Assembly (NCBI RefSeq): GCF_004339665.1
Contig: NZ_SMMU01000015.1
Location: 1 to 64,000, forward strand
Length of the DNA: 64,000 bases
Direction of reading: 5' to 3'
From: Azotobacter chroococcum
GTDB lineage: Bacteria > Pseudomonadota > Gammaproteobacteria > Pseudomonadales > Pseudomonadaceae
In this document: piece by piece, positions 53,542-64,000 of the stretch
How the letters are laid out: every line of letters begins with the position of its first letter
Position numbering within the stretch: position 1 is the stretch's first letter
The notes under the pieces: generated by a model
What the model was told of the DNA's origin: nothing
The model's input: only the letters and a program-made list of their open reading frames with translations
Database searches by the model: none
Program-made: the position numbers and the translations under genes

Positions 53542-54413
53542 GCGGCGACGAGATCCTCCGCGTCGAGCACCTGTCCATGCAGTTCGGCGGCATCCGCGCG
53601 CTGCACGACGTCAGCCTGGGCGTCAGGCGCCACTCCATCACCGCGCTGATCGGCCCCAACGGCGCCGGCAAGACCACGGTGTTCAACTGCCTGACCGGCT
53701 TCTACCGGGCCACCGGCGGCAGCATTCGCCTGCATGCCCGCGGCCGCAGCACCGACGTGCTGCAGGTGCTCGGCGAGCCGTTCCGCGCGGGCGACTTCGT
53801 CAACCCGCGGCGCTTCGCCAGCCGCCTGCGCTACAAGCTGTTCGGCGGCACCCACCTGGTCAACCGCGCCGGGCTGGCGCGGACCTTCCAGAACATCCGG
53901 CTGTTCCGCGAGATGTCGGTGCTGGAGAATCTGCTGGTGGCCCAGCATCTGTGGGTCAACCGCAACCTGCTGGCCGGCATCCTCAACACCCGGGGCTTCC
54001 GGCGGGCCGAAGAGCAGGCCCTGGAGCACGCCTTCTACTGGCTGGAGGTGGTCGATCTGGCCGACTGCGCCAACCGCCTGGCCGGCGAGCTGTCCTACGG
54101 CCAGCAGCGCCGCCTGGAGATCGCCCGGGCCATGTGCACCCGGCCGCAGCTCCTCTGCCTGGACGAGCCGGCCGCCGGCCTCAATCCGGCAGAAACCGCC
54201 GCGCTCAGCCGGATCATCCGCACCCTGCGCGACACGCACGAAGTCACCGTGCTGCTGATCGAGCACGACATGGGCCTGGTGATGGGCATTTCCGACCACA
54301 TCCTGGTGCTCGACCACGGCGAGCTGATCGCCGAAGGTCCGCCCGCGGCGATCCGCCACGATCCCAAGGTGATCGCCGCCTACCTGGGCGCCGACGAGGA
54401 GGAGCTGGCATGA
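53538..54413 (+). CDS. livG: Branched-chain amino acid ABC transporter ATPase LivG
   Basis: 291 residues. Walker A LIGPNGAGKTTVFNCLTGFY (near residue 37), signature GELSYGQQRRLEIARAM, Walker B LLCLDEPAAGLNP, switch His in LLIEHDMGLVMGISD. About 35 residues longer than the ~255 typical of LivG because of an insertion between Walker A and the Q-loop (RSTDVLQVLGEPFRAGDFVN and the following ~20 residues). Starts and ends with four-base ATGA overlaps with livM and livF. Confidence 0.94.
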
Positions 54414-55126
54414 GCGTGCCCTTGCTGGAATTTCGCAACGTCGACCTGCACTACGGGCCTATCCAGGCGCTGCGCCAGGTCAGCCTGCATGTCGACGAGG
54501 GCGAGACGGTCAGCCTGATCGGCGCCAACGGCGCGGGCAAGTCGAGCCTTTTGATGTCGATCTTCGGCCAGCCACGGGCGAGCGGCGGGCAGATCCTCTA
54601 CCGCGGCGAGGACATCACCCACAAGTCGGCCCATCACGTCGCCTCCGGCGGCGTGGCCCAGTCGCCGGAAGGACGCCGGGTGTTCCCCGACATGAGCGTG
54701 GAGGAGAACCTGCTGATGGGCACCATTCCCATCGGCATGGCGCACGCCGACGAGGACCTGCGGCGCATGTTCGAGCTGTTCCCGCGCCTCGAGGAGCGGC
54801 GCAACCAGCGCGCCATGACCCTCTCCGGCGGCGAGCAGCAGATGCTCGCCATCGCCCGCGCGCTGATGAGCCGGCCGCGCCTGCTGCTGCTCGACGAGCC
54901 CTCGCTGGGCCTGGCGCCCATCGTGGTCAAGCAGATCTTCCAGATCCTCCGCGAGCTGGCGGCCGGCGGCATGACCCTGTTCCTGGTCGAGCAGAACGCC
55001 AACCACGCGCTGAAGCTCTCCGACCGCGGCTACGTGATGGTCAACGGGCAGATCCGCCTGTCGGGGACGGGAGAGGAGCTGCTGGGCAACCCGGAAGTGC
55101 GCAGCGCCTATCTGGGCGGGCATTGA
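54410..55126 (+). CDS. livF: Branched-chain amino acid ABC transporter ATPase LivF
   Basis: 238 residues. Walker A SLIGANGAGKSSLLMSIFGQ, ABC signature MTLSGGEQQMLAIARALMSR, Walker B LLLLDEPSLGLAPIVVKQIF, switch His region FLVEQNANHALKLSD. Usual LivF length. Last gene of the transporter run; a REP pair follows at 55171. Confidence 0.95.
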   Translation: MSVPLLEFRNVDLHYGPIQALRQVSLHVDEGETVSLIGANGAGKSSLLMSIFGQPRASGGQILYRGEDITHKSAHHVASGGVAQSPEGRRVFPDMSVEENLLMGTIPIGMAHADEDLRRMFELFPRLEERRNQRAMTLSGGEQQMLAIARALMSRPRLLLLDEPSLGLAPIVVKQIFQILRELAAGGMTLFLVEQNANHALKLSDRGYVMVNGQIRLSGTGEELLGNPEVRSAYLGGH

Positions 55127-55170
55127 GGGGAGGTCGGCTTCCCCCTCGAACCAGAGCAATCGCATGAACG

Positions 55171-55271
55171 TGTAGGAGCGAATTCATTCGCGACCCGCGC
55201 CATAGGTGCGGCAAATCGTTGAACATCTACGCCCCGCATGCGGGGCGGTCGCGGATGAATCCGCTCCTACA
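55171..55271. repeat. REP pair with central palindrome
   Basis: TGTAGGAGCGAATTCATTCG plus CGAC (55171-55194) and the inverted arm GTCGCGGATGAATCCGCTCC plus TACA (55248-55271) enclose CCCCGCATGCGGGG (55232-55245). It lies after livF and before the minute ORF at 55409. The other members of this family in the window are at 7026-7046 and 37087-37110. Confidence 0.8.
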
Positions 55272-55408
55272 GGGGCGTATGCATGCCGACATTTCGCTTC
55301 ATGCGATTGCCCTGCCCCTCGAACGAGGGGGCGCTCGAAAATCCCGGCCATGAAATAGTGGCTGGCTTGGATTGGAGGTCGGGCATGTCGTTGCCCGGAG
55401 ATCTGCGA

Positions 55409-55489
55409 ATGGATATCGAATTTCACTTCTGGCTGGGGATGTCCGTGCTGGCGCTGGCCGGCATGGTCTGGCAGGGCATCCGCCATTAG
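55409..55489 (+). CDS. Possible 26-residue single-helix membrane peptide
   Basis: [20 protein letters not shown] followed by WQGIRH: a short acidic N-terminus, one hydrophobic helix and a basic end. CGGAG stands eight bases before the ATG. An in-frame ATG at 55385 would give 34 residues. Too short to be sure; the ribosome site and helix topology support it. It lies between livF and the convergent iorB. Confidence 0.4.
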   Translation: MDIEFHFWLGMSVLALAGMVWQGIRH

Positions 55490-55566
55490 GCGAGTCGCTG
55501 GCGACGGCCCCGGAGCGGGCATCGCCCGGCATCCCCGCCGGCGCGAGGATGCTGGGTGCCGCCGCC

Positions 55567-57816
55567 CTATGCCTGCAGCTGATTGCCGATCGGCAGCCTG
55601 CGGATACGCTTGCCGCTGGCAGCGAACAGCGCATTGGCCAGCGCCGGCGCCAGCGGCGGCACGCCCGGCTCGCCGACGCCGGTGGGGGCCACCGCCGAGG
55701 GCACGATGTGCACCTCGACCTGCGGCATCTCGTTGAAGCGGATCACCTGGAAGTCGTGGAAGTTCGACTGCTCGACCATGCCATCCTTCAAGGTGATGGC
55801 GCTGTGCATCGCCGCCGACAGGGCGAAGCCGATGCCGCCTTCCATCTGCGCGCGGATCACGTCCGGGTTGATCGCCAGGCCGCAGTCCACCGCACAGACG
55901 ACCCTGTCCACCCGGTAGCTGTGGTCGGGCTTCACCGTCACCTCCACCACCTGCGCCACGAAGCTGCCGAACGACTCGTGCACCGCGATGCCGCGACCGC
56001 GCCGCTCGCCCTGCGCCCCTGGCGGCAACGCGGCGCTCCAGCCGGCCTTCTCCGCCACCAGGTCGAGTACGCCGAGGTGGCGCGGGTGCTTGTCCAGCAG
56101 CGCCCGCCGGTACTGGTAGGGGTCCTTGCCGGTCGCCACGGCGGCTTCGTCGATCAGCGTCTCCGTCGCATAGGCGGTATGGGTATGGCCCACCGAGCGC
56201 CACCACTGGGTCGGCACGCCGATGCCCTGCGCCAGGTGCAGCTCGACGTGCAGGTTGGGGACGGCGTAGGCGAGATTGTCGATGCCCTCTACCGCCACCT
56301 TGTCGATGCCGTCCTTGAGCATCACGGATTCGAATGGGGTGCCCTGCATGAACGACTGTCCGACCAGACGATGCTGCCAGGCCATCAGCCTGCCTTCGCC
56401 GTCCAGGCCCAGGCTGGCCCGGTGCAGGAACAACGGGCGGTAGTAGCCGCCACGGGTGTCGTTGTCGCGGGTCCAGACCATCTTCACCGGCCCCTTCACA
56501 CCCTGGTCCCGGGCTGCCCTGGCGATGGACACCGCTTCCAGCACGTAATCCGAGTGCGGGTTGGCGCGCCGGCCGAAACTGCCGCCGGCGTAGAGCTGGG
56601 TGATCGACACAGCCTCCACGGGAATGCCCAGCAACTGCGCCACCAGTTGCTGGTCGCCGGACTGCCACTGCTCGCCGTTCCAGATTTCGCAGTGCCCCTC
56701 GTCCAGCCTGACCACGCAGTTCAGCGGCTCCATGGCGGCGTGGGCGAGATAGGGGAACTCGAACTCGGCGTCGATGCGCCTGGTCGCCTGCTCCAGCGCG
56801 CTGCCGGCGTCGCCATCGTTGCGCGCGACAGTGCCGGGTTGGCCGGCCAGCTCCCGGTACTGGGCGAGGATCTCCGCGCTGCCGAGGCGGAAGGCCTTGC
56901 TCTCGTCCCATTCCACCTGCAGCGCGTCGCGCCCCCGGATCGCCGCCCAGGTATTGGTGGCCAGCACGGCGACGCCGGCGAAACGGCGCTCGTCGCCGGG
57001 ATACTCGACCACCGCGACCACGCCCGGCACCGCCCTGGCCTTGCTCGCCTCGATCTTCGACGGCGTGGCGCCGAAGCGCGGCGGATGGGCGGGGACGGCC
57101 ACCAGCATGTCCGGCAGGCGGATGTCCTGGGTGAACAGCGCGCTGCCGTCGGTCTTGTCCGGGCTGTCGGTGCGCGGCAGCTTCTGCTGGCCGATGAGCC
57201 TGAAATCCTTCGGGTCCTTGAGCCGCACGTCGGCGGGCAGCGGTTGCCTGGCCGCGGCCTCGGCCAGTTCGCCGAAGCCGGCCCTGCGGCCCGAGGCGGC
57301 GTGCTCGACCACGCCCTGGCGCACGCCGATCTGCTCCGCCGGCACCTGCCATTGCTCGGCGGCGGCGGCCACCAGCATGGCGCGGGCGCTGGCGCCGGCC
57401 TTGCGCATCTGCTCGAAGGAGTTGGCGATGGCGCTGCTGCCGCCGGTCCCCTGCAGGCCGAAGGCCAGGTTCTTGTACAGCGCGGTGTTCGCCGGGGCGC
57501 CCTCGACACGCATGCGGCGCCAGTCCGCATCCAGTTCCTCGGCGATCAGGGTGGCGAGGCCGGTGTAGCTGCCCTGGCCCATTTCGACGTGCTTGGCGAT
57601 CACCGTGACCACGCCGTCGGAGCCGATGCGCAGGAAGGCGTTCGGCTCGAAATCATCGCCGGCCGCTTCGGCCAGGCCCCGGCGCCCGAGCAGCGGCGCG
57701 AAGTAGATGCCCAGCGCCAGGCCGCCCGTGCCGCGCAGAAAGGCGCGGCGGCTGAAGTTGCGGATGCCGCTGTCTTCGCCGGCAACCGTTTCGTTCGGGA
57801 GTTGCAGCTCTGCCAT
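55567..57816 (-). CDS. iorB: Molybdopterin-binding aldehyde/isoquinoline oxidoreductase large subunit (IorB-type)
   Basis: 749 residues. A twin-arginine signal ([20 protein letters not shown]) sends it folded to the periplasm. The molybdopterin-cytosine-dinucleotide domains follow: [60 protein letters not shown] and [20 protein letters not shown], in which VGEPG holds the catalytic Glu of the xanthine-oxidase family. The pair with a small 2Fe-2S subunit and no FAD subunit matches isoquinoline 1-oxidoreductase-type enzymes, which oxidise aldehydes or N-heterocycles. The substrate is not evident. Confidence 0.9.
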   Translation of the reverse strand: MAELQLPNETVAGEDSGIRNFSRRAFLRGTGGLALGIYFAPLLGRRGLAEAAGDDFEPNAFLRIGSDGVVTVIAKHVEMGQGSYTGLATLIAEELDADWRRMRVEGAPANTALYKNLAFGLQGTGGSSAIANSFEQMRKAGASARAMLVAAAAEQWQVPAEQIGVRQGVVEHAASGRRAGFGELAEAAARQPLPADVRLKDPKDFRLIGQQKLPRTDSPDKTDGSALFTQDIRLPDMLVAVPAHPPRFGATPSKIEASKARAVPGVVAVVEYPGDERRFAGVAVLATNTWAAIRGRDALQVEWDESKAFRLGSAEILAQYRELAGQPGTVARNDGDAGSALEQATRRIDAEFEFPYLAHAAMEPLNCVVRLDEGHCEIWNGEQWQSGDQQLVAQLLGIPVEAVSITQLYAGGSFGRRANPHSDYVLEAVSIARAARDQGVKGPVKMVWTRDNDTRGGYYRPLFLHRASLGLDGEGRLMAWQHRLVGQSFMQGTPFESVMLKDGIDKVAVEGIDNLAYAVPNLHVELHLAQGIGVPTQWWRSVGHTHTAYATETLIDEAAVATGKDPYQYRRALLDKHPRHLGVLDLVAEKAGWSAALPPGAQGERRGRGIAVHESFGSFVAQVVEVTVKPDHSYRVDRVVCAVDCGLAINPDVIRAQMEGGIGFALSAAMHSAITLKDGMVEQSNFHDFQVIRFNEMPQVEVHIVPSAVAPTGVGEPGVPPLAPALANALFAASGKRIRRLPIGNQLQA

Positions 57817-57827
57817 GGCGATGCTCC

Positions 57828-58286
57828 TCAGGCCAGGCTCCGTGCGGCTTCGTGGATCGCCGCGCGGATGCGTACATAGGTGGCGCAGCGGCAGAGGTTG
57901 CCGCTCATGGCCGTGTCGATATCGGCATCGCTGGGATGCCTGTTGGCGGACAGCAGTGCGCTGGCGGCCATGATCTGCCCCGACTGGCAGTAGCCGCACT
58001 GCACCACGTCGAGCTTGCGCCAGGCCTCCTGTACCGCCTTGCCGGCGGGTTGTGCGGCGATCGCCTCGATGGTGACCACCTGCTTGCCGGCCACCGCCGA
58101 CAGAGGCGTCACGCAGGCGTGCGTCGGCTGCCCGTCGACATGCACGGTGCAGGCGCCGCACAGCGCCATGCCGCAGCCGTACTTGGTCCCGGTCAGCCCG
58201 GCGACATCGCGCAGGGCCCAGAGCAGCGGCATGTCCCCGGGTGCATCGAACTCATGGTCCTTGCCGTTCAGGTTCAGCTTGATCAT
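57828..58286 (-). CDS. iorA: 2Fe-2S subunit of IorAB-type oxidoreductase
   Basis: 152 residues with two [2Fe-2S] sites: the plant-type cluster in [18 protein letters not shown] plus C (near residues 40-62) and the second in [11 protein letters not shown] and [12 protein letters not shown] (near 98-140). It transfers electrons from the molybdenum subunit to an external acceptor. Start 58286 ([13 protein letters not shown]) with GAGGTG upstream. 11 bp before iorB. Confidence 0.92.
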   Translation of the reverse strand: MIKLNLNGKDHEFDAPGDMPLLWALRDVAGLTGTKYGCGMALCGACTVHVDGQPTHACVTPLSAVAGKQVVTIEAIAAQPAGKAVQEAWRKLDVVQCGYCQSGQIMAASALLSANRHPSDADIDTAMSGNLCRCATYVRIRAAIHEAARSLA

Positions 58287-58559
58287 CGGAAGATTCACCT
58301 CATGTCGCGGGTGTGGAGCTTGGCTGTCTCAAGAGTAGGCGGCTGATGCGTGGGCCGCAGCATGAAGTGCGAGGGCAACGTTCGGGCATCAGGCAGGCGC
58401 CCAGCCGATGATATTGCATCGCGATCGGGGCGTTGTACCGGACCGGCAAGAGTGGCGGTCGTGCGATCTTCGCGGCCAGCCGGGAAGTCGGCCGGCCTGG
58501 CGGGCGCCATGGTGGGCGAATCGGCCCCTCTGCCGCGGACGGAAGAGGGGCGGCAGGGC

Positions 58560-59684
58560 TCAGCCGCGGTAGTAGCGCTGCGGCACGAACGGGGTCCTGG
58601 CGACCTTCATCGGCACGCGCTTGCCGCGGACGATGGCCCAGACCTCGCTGCCTTCGGCGGCATGGCCGCTGGCGACGTAGCCCATGGCCAGCGGCGCGCC
58701 CAGGCTCGGGCCGAAGCCGCCGCTGGTGACCTTGCCGATGGTCGCGCCTTCGGCATCGACGATCTCCGCGCCTTCGCGCACCGGCGTGCGCTCCTGCGGC
58801 AGCAGGCCGACGCGCTTGCTGGCCACGCCTTCCTGCTGCTGGGCGAAGATCCGCGCCGCGCCGGGGAAGCCGCCGGCGCGCGCGCCACCTTCGCGGCGCA
58901 CCTTGGAGACGGCCCACAGCAGGCTGGCCTCGACCGGCGTGGTGGCGCTGCTCATGTCGTGGCCGTACAGGCACAGGCCGGCTTCCAGGCGCAGCGAGTC
59001 GCGGGCGCCGAGGCCGATCGGCTGGACTTCCGGTTCGGCGAGCAGGGCGTGGGCGAGCTTGTCGGCATGCTCGACCGGCACGGAGATCTCGAAGCCGTCC
59101 TCGCCGGTGTAGCCGGAGCGGCTGACGATGCACGGGCTGCCGAGCAGCTCGACCTCGGCGATGTGCATGAAGGTCATCTTCGCCACTTCCGGCGCCAGGC
59201 GCGCCAGCACGTCGACCGCCTTGACGCCCTGCAGGGCGAGCAGGGCGCGCGACTCGAACAGCGATTCGATCTGGCAGCGCTCGCCGATATGCTTTTGCAG
59301 GTGGGCCAGGTCCTGCTCCTTGCAGGCGGCGTTGACCACCAGGAACAGGCGCTCGCCGCCCAGGTTGGCGACCATCAGGTCGTCGAGGATGCCGCCGTTG
59401 TCGTCGGTGAACAGCGCGTAGCGCTGCAGGCCCACCGGCAGGTCGACGATGTCCACCGGCACCAGGGTCTCCAGGGCCGCGGCGGCATCGGCGCCGCGCA
59501 GAATGATCTGGCCCATGTGCGAGACGTCGAACAGCCCGGCCTGGTCGCGGCTGTGCAGGTGCTCCTTGAGCACGCCCAGCGGGTATTGCACCGGCATGTC
59601 GTAGCCGGCGAAGGGCACCATGCGCGCGCCCAGTTCGAGGTGCAGGGCGTGCAGCGGGGTTGTGGCGAGGGTTTCCGTGGTCAT
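58560..59684 (-). CDS. gcvT: Glycine cleavage system aminomethyltransferase (T protein)
   Basis: 374 residues. Transfers the methylene group of the H-protein-bound intermediate to tetrahydrofolate, releasing ammonia. Segments: [70 protein letters not shown]-type ([14 protein letters not shown]), [20 protein letters not shown] (folate-binding Asp/Glu region) and [20 protein letters not shown]. 92 bp downstream of sdaA on the same strand. Confidence 0.95.
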   Translation of the reverse strand: MTTETLATTPLHALHLELGARMVPFAGYDMPVQYPLGVLKEHLHSRDQAGLFDVSHMGQIILRGADAAAALETLVPVDIVDLPVGLQRYALFTDDNGGILDDLMVANLGGERLFLVVNAACKEQDLAHLQKHIGERCQIESLFESRALLALQGVKAVDVLARLAPEVAKMTFMHIAEVELLGSPCIVSRSGYTGEDGFEISVPVEHADKLAHALLAEPEVQPIGLGARDSLRLEAGLCLYGHDMSSATTPVEASLLWAVSKVRREGGARAGGFPGAARIFAQQQEGVASKRVGLLPQERTPVREGAEIVDAEGATIGKVTSGGFGPSLGAPLAMGYVASGHAAEGSEVWAIVRGKRVPMKVARTPFVPQRYYRG

Positions 59685-59776
59685 GCAGGAACTCCAAAGG
59701 TCGATGGGGTAGGGGCGAGCCGGCTCGCGGGCAGGCTCGCTCTCGTGGGGGCAGGCCGAGGCGGCGAGGACGCCGC

Positions 59777-61153
<1,377 letters not shown>

Positions 61154-61168
61154 GATGGAACTCCGGCG

Positions 61169-61194
61169 CCGGGAGCCGACGGGCGGGCTCCCGG
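61169..61194 (-). other. Hairpin in the leader of sdaA
   Basis: CCGGGAGCC-GACGGGCG-GGCTCCCGG, a 9-bp perfect stem located 16-41 bp before the sdaA ATG and ~75 bp after the gcvP stop. There is no U-run on the minus strand. It may attenuate read-through from gcvP or influence sdaA translation. Confidence 0.5.
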
Positions 61195-61276
61195 CAAGAT
61201 GGCCTTGTTGTTCTTATATAGACCGGAAAGATGACGCACAGGTCGGCATCTTTCCTGGCCGGGAGCGGGCGTGTCG

Positions 61277-64000
<2,724 letters not shown>

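Noticed and set aside
61154-61276. Glycine riboswitch between gcvP and sdaA
   Set aside because: The gap is only 123 bp and holds a single simple hairpin; the tandem aptamer structure is not present. Such a riboswitch would be expected upstream of the gcv operon, beyond the window.

Overview
The window is high-G+C DNA from a gammaproteobacterium of the Pseudomonas/Azotobacter type. This rests on the Pseudomonas-style hut genes, the bra/liv transporter, the sdaA-gcvT-gcvP group, the IorAB-type oxidoreductase and interspersed REP palindromes related to TCGCGGATGAATCCGCTCCT. The species call is inference.

Layout. 1-1.5 kb: the right end of an IS3-family element that has cut an alpha/beta-hydrolase gene, next to a second decayed esterase. 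1.7-8.5 kb (minus): a SulP permease, a CaxA-type Ca2+/H+ antiporter, a large Ala/Pro-rich protein with three winged-helix-like modules, and PpnN. 8.8-12.4 kb (plus): a two-gene unit, a PhoU/DUF47-like helical protein followed by a PPDK-like protein that lacks the PEP/pyruvate domain. A 265-bp MITE follows. 13.3-22.3 kb (plus): a lower-G+C operon-like island encoding an alpha/beta hydrolase, an acetoacetate-decarboxylase-like protein, a patatin fused to a GMC-associated domain, a GMC oxidoreductase, a calcineurin-like phosphoesterase and a CHAT-domain (caspase-like) protein. This is the best candidate here for an undescribed system.

22.4-29.4 kb (minus): ahpF, hutF, hutH and a RES/Xre toxin-antitoxin pair. 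29.5-32.4 kb: a small membrane protein, a 7TM diguanylate cyclase and a small hypothetical protein. 32.8-39.4 kb (minus): a tightly packed run of bufferin precursor (DUF2282), DoxX, NDH-2-like dehydrogenase, 3-hydroxybutyrate dehydrogenase, patatin, acetoacetate decarboxylase, a second DUF2282 peptide with identical Cys spacing, and a frameshifted class III nucleotide cyclase. It looks like ketone-body/PHB turnover joined to copper-peptide genes.

39.7-46 kb: two small hypothetical genes and an OmpR-type response regulator and kinase. A second copy of the MITE lies between that pair, exactly between the kinase's Shine-Dalgarno sequence and its start codon. Then come the bufferin-maturation genes bufB (DUF692) and bufC (DUF2063), and a divergent PAS-GAF membrane protein. 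CGTGA direct repeats at 11-bp spacing precede both bufA1 and bufB and may be the regulator's box. 46-55 kb (plus): hutU, hutI, hutG and a branched-chain-amino-acid-type ABC transporter. 55.4-64 kb (mostly minus): a tiny membrane ORF, iorB, iorA, gcvT, sdaA and the 3' part of gcvP, which runs off the window. I saw no tRNA, rRNA or CRISPR array.
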